Positions 43,377-52,716 of a stretch of 64,000 nucleotides of DNA are shown piece by piece (the stretch's first letter is position 1; each line of letters starts with the position of its first letter). Source of the stretch: JBBSJZ01 sp041751935 (GTDB taxonomy: Bacteria; Planctomycetota; Planctomycetia; Pirellulales; Pirellulaceae); the NCBI GenBank assembly GCA_041751935.1, contig JBGSIA010000209.1:1-64000 (forward strand), in the 5' to 3' direction. The position numbers were made by a program, and so were the translations under genes. The notes beneath the pieces are model-generated. The model was not told where the DNA came from. It saw only the letters and a program-made list of their open reading frames with translations, and did no database searches.

Positions 43377-45872
43377 ATGATGGCCGGGCTTGTCTGGTGT
43401 TTTGCGGTGGGCAGTTCTGTCGTGGCCCTCATCTGGGCGTACCGCTTCTACTGCGAAATGATGCTGGCGGATGAAGGCACCGCCGAAATGCGTGAGATCG
43501 CTGAGAGCGTGCGAACGGGGGCAAACGCGTATCTGCGACAGCAATACAAATGGGTCACGATTGTCTTTCTGTTCATCGCTGCCCTGCTGACGATAGGGGC
43601 ACTTTCGATGCGGATGCTCAGTTTGTATACGCCAGTCGCATTTTTGACCGGCGGATTTTTCAGCGGCCTGTGCGGTTGGTTCGGCATGAAAACGGCCACT
43701 CGAGCAAGCAGTCGCACGGCGGCGGCGGCTCGCACGTCGCTTAACGAGGGGCTGACAATCGCCTTCCGTAGCGGCGCCGTCATGGGACTGACCGTTGTCG
43801 GCATGGGCCTGCTCTATATCTGTTTGTGGTTCGCAATTCTGTATTGGCTCGCTCCCCTAATCGGCGGCCCCTCGGCGGCATTATCCTTGTCTCAAATTTC
43901 GGTGACGATGCTGTCCTTCGGAATGGGGGCGAGTGCCCAAGCGTTATTTGCCCGGGTCGGTGGCGGTATCTTTACCAAGGCCGCCGACGTTGGTGCGGAC
44001 TTAGTTGGCAAAGTCGAGCAAAGCTTGAAGGAGGACTCTCCGCGAAATCCTGCAACTATCGCCGACAACGTAGGAGACAACGTGGGTGACGTGGCGGGTA
44101 TGGGCGCGGATTTGTACGAATCGTATTGCGGTTCGATTCTTGCCGCTTCAGCACTCGGTGTGGCGGCATTCAGTTCGCCAGTGCTGGTCAATCAACTGAT
44201 AGTCCAGGGCATCGATCCTGCTGAAGCGCAATTGCGTTCGATGTTGCTGCCGCTGGGGATTGCGGGTTTAGGTATCTTGACGTCGATCATTGGCATTTAT
44301 GCGGTCAAAACGGGTGAAGAACTGTCGCAGCGATTGCTGTTGAAGGCCCTGTCGCGGGGAATTCACTTGGCGTCGGTGCTCGTGATCGTTGCCTCCATCG
44401 GCCTTGTCTATCTGCTGATGCCTCGTCTTGACCAGACAATGCTGTGGGGCGTATTTCCAGGGCTGGTACTCAGTATCCTCGTCGGCTTGCTAGCGGGGCT
44501 GTTAATCGGTAAGTGGACAGAATACGCGACGAGCGACGAGTATTCGCCAACCAGGAATCTCGCCGAACAAGCGGAAACCGGTACCGCAACGATCATCATC
44601 AGCGGCGTAGCCGATGGCATGATGAGCGTCTGGCTTCCGGTTGTCGTAGTCTGCGTCGGGATGTTGGCTTCATTCGGATTTGCCAACGGTGGAAATTTTG
44701 ACGATCCGCAACTGTTCTCCCTGGGGCTTTACGGAGTCGGGATTTCCGCTGTCGGGATGCTCAGTACGCTGGGGATCACATTGGCCACCGATGCGTACGG
44801 TCCGATCGCTGATAATGCAGGCGGAAACGCCGAGATGGCAGGTCTGGAAGCAATCGTTCGCGAACGAACCGATGCACTGGACAGTTTGGGAAATACAACA
44901 GCGGCAACTGGCAAGGGTTTTGCGATCGGCTCCGCGGCTCTGACTGCTCTGGCACTCTTGGCGGCATATGTCGAAGGGGTGCGCGACGGCTTTTATCGTT
45001 GGGGCGAGGAGACGCAAGCGATTGCCAGTGGTGACGGATATTTTAAGATTGCCGATGACTTGCTCATGGAAAAAACAGGCGATCAATCCGAGATGTACTT
45101 CATTCTCAATGTCAACCACGATTCCAACGAGGCGCACCGTAACTGGCACGAACAACCAGCGTTCACGATCGTGCCCAAAGAATCCATCCGAGATTTGGCC
45201 GAGGGCAACTATCGTTCATTCGAGCCGTTGGCGGTGCGGATGATCGCGGTACGGCATGCAACGTTGACCGATTTCTTGAGTTACTACAATGCAACGTTGT
45301 TAAATCCTCGAGTGCTTGTCGGATTTTTTCTCGGCGGGATGAGCACGTTTTTGTTTTGTGCGATGACGATGAAATCCGTCGGTCGCGCCGCGCAAACGAT
45401 GGTGCTCGAAGTACGGCGCCAATTCAAAGAGCATCCTGGCATTCTCGATGGCAGCGTCAAACCGGATTTCCAAACGCCGGTGGAGATCAGCACCAAGGCG
45501 GCTCAGATCGAAATGATCTTGCCAAGTTTGCTGGGCTTGCTGTTGCCAATCGCTGTCGGGTTGCTGCTCGGTGTGGGCGGAGTGCTTGGGCTATTGACGG
45601 GTTGTCTCACGTCGGGATTCTGTCTAGCGGTGTTCATGGCGAACAGTGGTGGCGCGTGGGATAACGCCAAAAAGTACATCGAGGCTGGACATCATGGTGG
45701 CAAGGGCAGCGATGCGCACAAGGCTGCGGTGGTGGGTGATACCGTCGGTGATCCCTTCAAAGATACCAGCGGCCCGAGCTTGAATATCTTGATCAAGCTG
45801 ATGAGCATGGTCAGTGTGGTGATTGCCGGATTGGTTGTCCGATACTCTTTGGTCGCACTCGGAGTATTCTAG
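43377..45872 (+). CDS. hppA: Membrane-bound proton/sodium-pumping pyrophosphatase with large insertion
   Basis: Integral membrane enzyme that couples hydrolysis of pyrophosphate to H+ or Na+ transport. Signature blocks are intact: DVGADLVGKVEQSLKEDSPR followed by NPATIADNVGDNVGDVAGMG, TDAYGPIADNAGGNAEMAGL, and C-terminal GDTVGDPFKDTSGPSLNIL. GNTTAATGKG carries Ala where K+-independent enzymes have Lys, so it should be K+-dependent (by comparison with plant AVP1). The product is 831 aa against about 660-770 for the family. The excess is a hydrophilic stretch between Tyr531 and Asn643, where relatives have only a short loop. A good ribosome site (AAGGAAG) precedes the ATG. Ion specificity was not determined. 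Confidence 0.93.
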   Translation: MMAGLVWCFAVGSSVVALIWAYRFYCEMMLADEGTAEMREIAESVRTGANAYLRQQYKWVTIVFLFIAALLTIGALSMRMLSLYTPVAFLTGGFFSGLCGWFGMKTATRASSRTAAAARTSLNEGLTIAFRSGAVMGLTVVGMGLLYICLWFAILYWLAPLIGGPSAALSLSQISVTMLSFGMGASAQALFARVGGGIFTKAADVGADLVGKVEQSLKEDSPRNPATIADNVGDNVGDVAGMGADLYESYCGSILAASALGVAAFSSPVLVNQLIVQGIDPAEAQLRSMLLPLGIAGLGILTSIIGIYAVKTGEELSQRLLLKALSRGIHLASVLVIVASIGLVYLLMPRLDQTMLWGVFPGLVLSILVGLLAGLLIGKWTEYATSDEYSPTRNLAEQAETGTATIIISGVADGMMSVWLPVVVVCVGMLASFGFANGGNFDDPQLFSLGLYGVGISAVGMLSTLGITLATDAYGPIADNAGGNAEMAGLEAIVRERTDALDSLGNTTAATGKGFAIGSAALTALALLAAYVEGVRDGFYRWGEETQAIASGDGYFKIADDLLMEKTGDQSEMYFILNVNHDSNEAHRNWHEQPAFTIVPKESIRDLAEGNYRSFEPLAVRMIAVRHATLTDFLSYYNATLLNPRVLVGFFLGGMSTFLFCAMTMKSVGRAAQTMVLEVRRQFKEHPGILDGSVKPDFQTPVEISTKAAQIEMILPSLLGLLLPIAVGLLLGVGGVLGLLTGCLTSGFCLAVFMANSGGAWDNAKKYIEAGHHGGKGSDAHKAAVVGDTVGDPFKDTSGPSLNILIKLMSMVSVVIAGLVVRYSLVALGVF

Positions 45873-45935
45873 TGGCCTCGACTTCCTGTTCGTGACTCCT
45901 CCGTTCCCTCACTGCACTCAATTCAATCGCGATTC

Positions 45936-46916
45936 ATGGCACCACGCATCACCGGCATTTTGACGCCCAATATCACGCCCGTTGATTCCCAGGGGCGAGT
46001 CGACGAAGAACGCTTGCGCGGCTACGTCGATTGGCTGATCGATCGCGGCGTCGATGGCCTGTACCCCAACGGCAGCACCGGCGAGTTCGTTCGTTTTAAT
46101 GCTGACGAGCGACGGCGAATTGTGCGTGTAGTGGTTGATCAAACGGCTGGTCGCGTCCCGGTGCTTGCGGGTGCCGCCGAAGCGAACGTCAAGGAAACGA
46201 TTGCCGCGTGTGACGCGTACGGCGAAATGGGCGTGCGGGCTGTCGCGATCGTCGCACCGTTCTACTATCGACTCAGCAGTGAAGGCGTGTATGCCTACTT
46301 TCGAGAGATCGCAGAATCGGTATCCGTTGACGTAACCCTCTACAATATCCCGCTGTTCGCTTCACCGATCGATGTTCCCACCGTCATTCGCTTGGCTGCG
46401 GAATGTCCACGGGTCGTTGGGATCAAAGACAGTAGCGGTGACTTGCCCAATATGATGCGAATGATCGCCGCGATCCGCCCGATGCGTGAGGACTTTACAT
46501 TCTTGACCGGATGGGACGCGTCACTCGCCCCCATGTTGATGATTGGTGCCGACGGTGGAACGAACGCCACCAGCGGCGTAGTGCCCGAATTGACACGAGC
46601 GATTCATCGCGCTGTAGTCGCTGGCGAAATTGCCCAGGCAATGAAGTTACAGTACCAGTTGCTGCCGTTGTTCGATGCGATGATTGGTGTTGGAGAGTTC
46701 CCCGAAGGCTTCCGCGCGGGAGCGCGTTCACGCGGGTGGAATTTAGGCGCTGGACGAGTTCCGTTGAGTGAAACACAACGAGCCGCGATCGCGCGGACCC
46801 AGCGCGAGATCGATGCGTTGGTGAACGAAGTTGCCGCCGCAAATGATTCACCTGCGCTGCCAAGCGAAACCATCGAAAAGATTGTTCAACGCGTATTGCG
46901 CCAACTCGGTTCTTAA
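45936..46916 (+). CDS. DapA/NanA-family aldolase
   Basis: Class I aldolase of the dihydrodipicolinate synthase / N-acetylneuraminate lyase superfamily, 326 aa. GSTGEFVRFNADER is the substrate-binding loop (GTTGE in classical DapA). The catalytic Tyr is in LYNIP and the Schiff-base Lys in VVGIKDSSGDL. A C-terminal extension (ETIEKIVQRVLRQLG) makes it about 30 residues longer than E. coli DapA. The Thr-to-Ser change and the extension suggest a substrate other than that of lysine synthesis, but this cannot be fixed by reading. It starts 63 bases after hppA on the same strand. Confidence 0.82.
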   Translation: MAPRITGILTPNITPVDSQGRVDEERLRGYVDWLIDRGVDGLYPNGSTGEFVRFNADERRRIVRVVVDQTAGRVPVLAGAAEANVKETIAACDAYGEMGVRAVAIVAPFYYRLSSEGVYAYFREIAESVSVDVTLYNIPLFASPIDVPTVIRLAAECPRVVGIKDSSGDLPNMMRMIAAIRPMREDFTFLTGWDASLAPMLMIGADGGTNATSGVVPELTRAIHRAVVAGEIAQAMKLQYQLLPLFDAMIGVGEFPEGFRAGARSRGWNLGAGRVPLSETQRAAIARTQREIDALVNEVAAANDSPALPSETIEKIVQRVLRQLGS

Positions 46917-47302
46917 CGGTAGCCGTTCTGTGCTTTGTGACTGCTTAATTTTTAGGTGGGACCATATCGGAGGGCGTATGCCCTGCCGCTGAAGTTGTTA
47001 GCGGAATTGGCGCAAGCCGTCTGGTCATGCCCTAATCCTTGAGTGTCACAGCGCATGAACTACCAGGATAGCCCATCGACAACGCCACTTGATCGCTTCG
47101 TTTTGGAGGTCATGTTGACCCACATGCAGGCGAACGGGGATATACAACTGTTTCGGCAAGCGGAGCGGAGTGACGCTATTACCAGATGCAACAACAGGCA
47201 CCGCAGTCTCCCACTGGGCGATCTTAGGTCCTGATTTAAGCTTCCAGGCCATCAGACCACCACGATTCACAAACTTTAACACACCAGCAACCACGGCAAC
47301 GA
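46917..47302. other. No recognisable gene (386 bp)
   Basis: Between the aldolase gene and the left end of the insertion element. Short frames on both strands (for example minus 47046-47294) have no recognisable domain. Nothing else was seen. Confidence 0.5.
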
Positions 47303-48790
47303 CAGGGTGAGCACATTTAAATTAGGGTAGGGATTGTGTTCAGGATCTCCAGCAGGAATTCGAAGCATATCCCGCACGTAGGCGTTTCTGACGTATGCTG
47401 CCTTTCTGTGTTGTGTTGTGCTTGATCAGCGTCACTGCAAGACGACGAAGCCAACTCACGTTCTCGCCGCCGTAGTCTTTGTGAATTCGTGACTCGTTCT
47501 CACGGAATGTCACATCCATCACCCAATGAAGCGAGTTCTCGATTCCCCAATGTTGACGGACTGCGTTGGCGAAACGCTTAGCGTCGCTTTCAAAACTCAT
47601 AATGTAGTAGCGAACTTCTCCGTCGCCCCAATCATTCGGATCATTGTTTCGATATGTGATTGTCAATCCAATGCTCTGAAGGTTCTTCCAGTCACCGCTC
47701 GCTGTGAGTGCTTTTGGTGCCGGCAGCGTGAAGCTACATCGTTTCTCGTAGCGACCATGCGGTTTCTTCTCGTTGTTTGCGACCTCGTACGTCGAAAGAC
47801 GTTTGGGGGCACGATCCAAGGACATCGCTTTTTCGAACTCGGCTTTCAACTCCTTATACAAGGTATCCTGATTGCCTTTGACGGCTTAGCCGTAGTGCCC
47901 GTTACGCCTGATGATCTTTGCCGCAATGTCACGTTGGCATCCTATCGCGTCGATCGTCACAATCGCGCCGGAAAGAATCAGGGATTCCAAAAGTTGCGGA
48001 ATCGCCGTGATTTCGTTAGATTTTTGATCGACTGTCGTTTGCCCGAGCGAGCAAATGCTGATCGCTCGCCCAGGCACAGACAATGTGCAACGGCTTGACT
48101 CCACCAGCCTTCGATCCGCGAAGAGTTTTTCCATCAATAGCAATGACGTTGCCAAGCTGTTTTCGAAGCCCTTCAGCCATTTGAGCAAGGCTTTTTGAAA
48201 AGCCTTCGGATCGATTCGAGAGAGTGTTCGACGAAGCGTATCACGCGCAGGAAGACCACCAGGCAGTTCAAGAAAACGTTCGAGCCATTGCCGATGTGTT
48301 TCCCGCCCATATTCGCATGTCAGTCCATCCGTCAGCATTGCAAATCACCGCGCAGATCGCGATGACAATCATGTCGATAAGATTGTGAACCTTGTGACGA
48401 TTGATCCTGGGGTCAACTATTTTGTCAAAGCACTGAATGAGTGAAAGAATTGCTGAATAATCTTCGGCTTCGATTGATTTTGATTTAGTCGGTTGCGTCT
48501 TTGGCTTTGCCGTCGTTGCGACGGTTTATCCCGACAGGACTTTATTCTTTCTTGTTGTCGCAAAATGCGTCCCAGTGTCGGTCATTGTCCAGCGATGAGG
48601 GGCCTCGATTCCCCATTGCAGTGTCTCCGTTCGCAAATTTTGAATCCGTTCCCACCGAACGAGATGATAGCGACTCGGGGTATCACCAGCCACAGCAAAC
48701 AGGGTTACATCACGAAAAGCCTCCAAGTATCATTGGCCTTGAAGCATAGAAAACACAAGAAAACATGGCAAATATAGTGCGTTCACCCTG
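47303..48790 (-). mobile_element. Decayed ISAs1-family insertion sequence
   Basis: The ends are defined by imperfect inverted repeats: CAGGGTGAGCACATTTA reads inward from 47303 and CAGGGTGAACGCACTATA reads inward from 48790 on the other strand (first eight bases identical, the rest alignable with one gap). The 1,488-bp interval encloses the remains of an ISAs1 transposase on the minus strand. No direct target duplication is visible (flanks CGGCAACGA and AGTATTCGC). The element is a little longer than usual for the family because about 265 bp of unexplained sequence precede the transposase. Confidence 0.8.
47317..48525 (-). pseudogene. ISAs1-family transposase, broken by frameshifts and a stop
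   Basis: Former DDE transposase. Pieces in order: SIEAEDYSAILSLIQCFDKI and ICNADGWTDM; GRETHRQWLERFLELPGGLP; IAIDGKTLRGSKAGGVKPLH (first Asp); VDQKSNEITAIPQLLE and VTIDAIGCQRDIAAKII (second Asp); AVKGNQDTLYKEL; HWGIENSLHWVMDVTFRENE (Glu); and finally EFLLEILNTIPTLI with a stop at 47317-47319. The frame changes near 48310, near 48160, near 48050 (where GCTC is tandemly duplicated) and near 47365. An in-frame TAA at 47886-47888 interrupts HYG/AVKGN. Two longer open segments (47886-48338 and 47340-47861) are fragments, not genes. The element cannot make an active enzyme. Confidence 0.85.
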
Positions 48791-48898
48791 AGTATTCGCC
48801 TCATGCGGCAAGCACTGGCTCATACTCGGTTCCGTTTACGAGCGGCCGCGTAGGGACTCCGACCTCGATCGACCAGAAATCATCGCTGTTCATTTGCG

Positions 48899-49789
48899 TT
48901 ACTCGGGGACTTCTGCGCCGTCAGGGTTGATGAAAAACGTTCGGCCATTAAAAACCACTTTCGCCTTGCCTCGATCGAAAACTTCGGCATACTCGTAAAT
49001 AATGGGGATCACAACCTTGGCATGTTCGTCGACGAATCCATGACGTTCGTTTCGAACTACGGGGATTCGCTTGACATCTGGATCGTAGTAGCCCACGTAG
49101 TCATATACTAGCTCCGAAATCAAATTCCCGTTTAAGTCCACAAAGCCGCTTCGATATTTTTCGTCGTCAATCATGGTCACTTGCCAGCACCATGGACTTT
49201 TCGAGTTGACTTGTTCAAAATCCAAATTGGCAACCGTCTTCCCTTGAGTGTCAATGATTCTAAAGCGAGATTCATCACTGACCAACGCGCGGTCGTGATG
49301 AAACGATTCTGCGAACTCAAAGTTTGCGTCAAACGCTTTTTGAAACTCGGTATCAATGTAAAATCGAGTGTCATTGACGCTGACCAATGCGAACCCGCAT
49401 CGGTAAGGTTCGGCGTATTGAAATCCCTTCACGCTGTTTAGATCCTCTGAAGAGACGAACCCTTGATCTAAAGGAACAAACAGAAATTTGCGTTCGACCT
49501 GCACCAGCGCAAGTGGTCCAGTGATATCGTTCACGAGCATGTTTGAAGCAGGTTGAACCACTTCGTTGCCGAGTGCATCAACAATGCCTTCTTGATAAAA
49601 GCCTGCTTCGCGAATCGTGATTTTGGCAAAACCAGACTCATTCAATGTACCGATTTTGGTTTCCCTAGGACTTGCTGATTGCACTTCGGACTCTACTCGA
49701 TTGCTTGCCTGTCGACCATTGCTACCGCTACAGCCAACGCTGGCTGCGAAGATTATCGTGATCGCAAGTTGCGTGTGAAGTACGTACAT
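48899..49789 (-). CDS. WG-repeat lipoprotein
   Basis: Probable lipoprotein of 296 aa from the ATG at 49789. The N-terminus MYVLHTQLAITIIFAASVGC ends in a lipobox-like A-S-V-G-C. The rest consists of WG-type repeats, each roughly 45 residues (GIVDALGNEVVQP, FRIIDTQGKTVANLDFEQVN, SGFVDLNGNLISELVYDYVG, GFVDEHAKVVIPIIYEYAEV). The repeats are thought to form beta-rich binding surfaces, and function is unknown. The frame extends upstream to 49918 across the end of the small membrane-protein gene, but the lipoprotein start is more convincing and lies two bases after that gene's stop. Confidence 0.8.
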   Translation of the reverse strand: MYVLHTQLAITIIFAASVGCSGSNGRQASNRVESEVQSASPRETKIGTLNESGFAKITIREAGFYQEGIVDALGNEVVQPASNMLVNDITGPLALVQVERKFLFVPLDQGFVSSEDLNSVKGFQYAEPYRCGFALVSVNDTRFYIDTEFQKAFDANFEFAESFHHDRALVSDESRFRIIDTQGKTVANLDFEQVNSKSPWCWQVTMIDDEKYRSGFVDLNGNLISELVYDYVGYYDPDVKRIPVVRNERHGFVDEHAKVVIPIIYEYAEVFDRGKAKVVFNGRTFFINPDGAEVPE

Positions 49790-49791
49790 AT

Positions 49792-50073
49792 TTACAGGTT
49801 GTCCGAACATGTGAAGGTACTTTTTATGCCAGTGATCATCCACTTCAGAAGTCCCAATGTATATCCAACCACAGACAGCAACGTGAGGGCGCCCCCCATC
49901 AGGCCCCAGAGTTTCCAATTAGCGATCGTAAACATCATCATGGAATTTTCTTTGGTCGAACTTAGGAAGTCGTTAGCCTTCGCTGCGGCACTATCAAGGC
50001 TGGCCGGTGAAACGCTCACTTCGACAAATTGATCACCATCGCCGTGGATTCTCAGAAGTCCTTCACCTTCCAC
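49792..50073 (-). CDS. Small single-pass membrane protein
   Basis: Protein of about 93 aa with one strong transmembrane helix (WGLMGGALTLLSVVGYTLGL at about 55-74) after an N-terminal part with EGEGLLRIHGDGDQFVEVSV. No family recognised. No ATG is available near the front; GTG at 50073 is the apparent start, and the frame is open about 15 codons further upstream. The stop is two bases before the start of the WG-repeat lipoprotein, suggesting translational coupling and a joint role. Confidence 0.55.
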   Translation of the reverse strand: MEGEGLLRIHGDGDQFVEVSVSPASLDSAAAKANDFLSSTKENSMMMFTIANWKLWGLMGGALTLLSVVGYTLGLLKWMITGIKSTFTCSDNL

Positions 50074-50215
50074 GTAAACCGTTTCATTTGTAGTGCGGCC
50101 AAATTTGCGTTATCGTTCGGTCTTGCCCGATCGCTACTTTGTTCATGTAATATGGTTCCCATCATTCAGTGATAAGTCTTCGGCTTCGTTGTTCTTCTGA
50201 AATGAAACATTCAAC

Positions 50216-50966
50216 ATGACTTGGTTCGTATCGATCTTGGTCTCGCTGGTTTCCGGTGTGGTAGGTATGTTGCTGGGCGGATTGATCGCGAATGCGTGCG
50301 TATCTTGGTATCACATATCAAGCCGCGAAGGGCAGTCAGGCTACTTTGTGGTCGTTTTCGCGATCGGCAGTGGTATCGCAGGATTGGTTCGGACTTGTCG
50401 CGGCGCGCATGATCGCGTGGAACTATGGTTCAGGCTTCGGCTACGAACTCCTAGGCGCTCTCGGCATCGTACTGCTCACCGCTGGCGTGTCCGCATTGAC
50501 ATGTAGGATGCTGGCTGATATTCCGCCGACGACCGATGGACAGGAGTTAAATCTTGAGGTCGAGTTTCGCTTTCCTGATTCCTTTGGCTCAGAAAGGCCA
50601 CCGACCGCTGAGGGCGACTGGCTGTTCACGCTTGCGTCCATCTCACGCCAGACTCGCGGAGATTATCGAGACGGAACAATTCAAACCGCAGCGGCACGCT
50701 ATGAAAGCGGACAATGGATTGTTCCTACACAAGTCGAACTCTTTTCCGAACGAAACAGTCGCAGTGTGACTCTTTCACCACGCGACGCGACGGAAGTTAT
50801 GAGTTTTTTGTTGCCGCTGCCAGCACGACCCAGTGCTGAGTTTGAACAGTGGAGTGACTGGATGCCACGTCAGCAGGCCAGCGGTCAGCCTTGGCCATCG
50901 GACAAAATGTCCTGCCGCTTTCGGGTCCAAAAGGTATCTGTTCCAACAGAATCAAACTCAAGCTGA
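50216..50966 (+). pseudogene. Frameshifted membrane protein gene
   Basis: Two overlapping frames join near 50380-50395. The first starts at ATG 50216 (MTWFVSILVSLVSGVVGMLL) and reads well to GSGIAGL. The second continues with LVAARMIAWNYGSGFGYELL, a further helix (GALGIVLLTAGVSAL) and a soluble C-terminal region of about 150 aa that includes LNLEVEFRFPDSFGSERPP and ends at 50966. Combined it would be about 250 aa with three membrane helices and an exposed domain. Loss of two bases (or gain of one) in GGATTGGTTCGGACT accounts for the break. It may be a real pseudogene or an assembly error. I do not know the family. Confidence 0.65.
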
Positions 50967-51011
50967 ATCATGTTTCGCTTTCTTAAGCCAACGATACCGC
51001 GACCCCCATCA

Positions 51012-51155
51012 TTAATCTTCCGCACGCTTAACGAGACTCGTTCGCAATGCGTTACTCTTGAAATAGCGGAAAACATCGAATAAGTGCTCCTCATTCTGGA
51101 TGGAATAACCCTTGCAGCGCTGTTGGTAGACGTGCTCCAGTCCGCTGGTGAGGTA
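51012..51155 (-). pseudogene. C-terminal stub of a Y1 (REP-associated) transposase
   Basis: The minus strand reads YLTSGLEHVYQQRCKGYSIQ then NEEHLFDVFRYFKSNALRTS and LVKRAED before a stop. This matches the tail of IS200/REP-associated tyrosine transposases (GHLYQ.R.K.F.I..DEH....RYVERNALRA.LV.RAE). The catalytic His-x-His and Tyr regions are absent, and upstream bases to 51292 give no continuing homology by eye, so only about 48 codons remain. Confidence 0.75.
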
Positions 51156-51292
51156 GGGGGGGACTGCGAGCAAGAACGCAAGCTAACAGCCACGTGTCGC
51201 TGCGCAACTCGCAAACCTGCGGACAATATGCGACTCCACAATGGTCTTGGTGAATAATTCGGGATAAGCTCAAAGACTTATGCCCAGGTGCG

Positions 51293-52561
51293 CTAGTATC
51301 GATGCTCGCCCCATAGTCGCATAAGTTCAATCAAGTGCTCGACGGCTTGAGCCATTTCATCCAAGCAGGCGAATTCGGTAACGCTGTGGATGTTGTGTTG
51401 CCCGGACGACAAGTTGGGAGTCGGCAGTCCCTTCTCCGTTAACTGGCTGCCGTCGGTTCCGCCCCGAACGATCTCTTTTTGGTGAGGCTGGTTCAGATTC
51501 TCGAACGCTGTGACCGCTAAACCAACGGCGTCTGGAAGTCGCTGCAATCCCTCTCGAAGATTGCGGTATTGGCGCCGAGTCTGCACATCAATTTTCAACC
51601 CCGGCATCGATGATGCCATCGAGTTGGCGATTGATCGCAATTGTCCCGCATAGGATTCTAGGTCATCGGTATCGAAAGATCGCAGGATCAAATCCACGGT
51701 TGCTTCACCCACACCACCCTGGATCGAATGCGGGTGAATGAATCCTTGTCGGCCCGAGGTGCTTTCTGGTGAATCCGTTTCGCTAGGCAATGCCGCGACA
51801 AAGTTTGCGGCAGCGCGAACTGCGTTCACCATTCGATCCTTGGCGATTGCCGGATGAATGTTGTAGCCAGAGAATCGAACGGTCGCCGCGTCAGCAGAAA
51901 ACGTCTCGACATCGATAACGCCAGCACCACCGCCATCGAGCGTATACGCCACTGTGGAGCCAAGCTTCTGGAGATCGATCTTGTCCGTCCCGCGTCCGAT
52001 TTCTTCGTCACAAGTGAACAGCAATCGGATGTTGCCGTGCTGTAAGTGCGGCTGTTCGATCAACGACTCGGCTAATTCCATGATGATAGCGATTCCTGCT
52101 TTATCATCACCTCCAAGCAACGTTGTTCCATCCGTTGTAATCAAAGTCTTGCCAACAAGTGACTGCAGCGTCGGTGAGGTGCTGGGCGAAATCACCGCGC
52201 CACTTGACAACTGAATCTCGCCACCAGGGTAGGCATCGATGACTTGGGGACGAACGGAATCACTAGGAGCTTCCGGCGACGTATCGATGTGTGCCACGAG
52301 TGCGACCGTGGGACAGTTTCCGCCGTGGGTTGCCGGTACGGTTCCCCACACCAGCGAATTCTCGTCCAGTTCTACATCGTCGAGACCCATGGCATGCAAT
52401 TCCTCACAGAGCATCCTCGCCAATACACGTTGGGACTCGCTACTCGGATACGTATCACTCTGTGGATCAGCCGCCGTGTCGATTTGAACGTAACGTAAAA
52501 AACGGTCCAGAAGCCGCGCGCGATTGATGGTTGGTTGAACAGCGTGTGAGGACGTAGTCAT
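51293..52561 (-). CDS. pepT: Peptidase T (tripeptide aminopeptidase)
   Basis: Cytoplasmic M20B zinc aminopeptidase of 422 aa that removes N-terminal residues from tripeptides. RFLRYVQIDTAADP is the PepT start. Metal and catalytic residues are present: VALVAHIDTSPEAP, LLGGDDKAGIAII and LLFTCDEEIGRGTDKID. AYTLDGGGAGVIDVETFSAD and FSGYNIHPAIAKDRMVNAVR are also highly typical of PepT. Length fits (E. coli 408). It is divergent from pncB. Confidence 0.92.
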   Translation of the reverse strand: MTTSSHAVQPTINRARLLDRFLRYVQIDTAADPQSDTYPSSESQRVLARMLCEELHAMGLDDVELDENSLVWGTVPATHGGNCPTVALVAHIDTSPEAPSDSVRPQVIDAYPGGEIQLSSGAVISPSTSPTLQSLVGKTLITTDGTTLLGGDDKAGIAIIMELAESLIEQPHLQHGNIRLLFTCDEEIGRGTDKIDLQKLGSTVAYTLDGGGAGVIDVETFSADAATVRFSGYNIHPAIAKDRMVNAVRAAANFVAALPSETDSPESTSGRQGFIHPHSIQGGVGEATVDLILRSFDTDDLESYAGQLRSIANSMASSMPGLKIDVQTRRQYRNLREGLQRLPDAVGLAVTAFENLNQPHQKEIVRGGTDGSQLTEKGLPTPNLSSGQHNIHSVTEFACLDEMAQAVEHLIELMRLWGEHRY

Positions 52562-52645
52562 AGCGTATTGAATCGAATGGGTGGCGTAGGTGAGACGACA
52601 GCCCGTGTATTCACGGCGAACCAGAAGTGTACATTAGCGGTCAAT

Positions 52646-52687
52646 TCCATCCAGTGTGGTTGAAACTCCATCCAGTGTGATTGAACA
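52646..52687. repeat. 21-bp tandem repeat upstream of pncB
   Basis: Two adjacent 21-bp copies (52646-52666 and 52667-52687, beginning TCCATCCAGTGTG) differ at two positions. They lie in the 155-bp divergent region between pepT and the chosen pncB start, about 30 bases before the latter. The repeats could bind a regulator or be a neutral duplication. Confidence 0.65.
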
Positions 52688-52716
52688 CGCGCGGCCCCTC
52701 GAACACCGTGGTCTAC

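Noticed and set aside
48526..48726. 66-codon minus-strand frame inside the insertion element
   Set aside because: It does not match the transposase and no function is recognisable. It was kept only as part of the unexplained end of the element.
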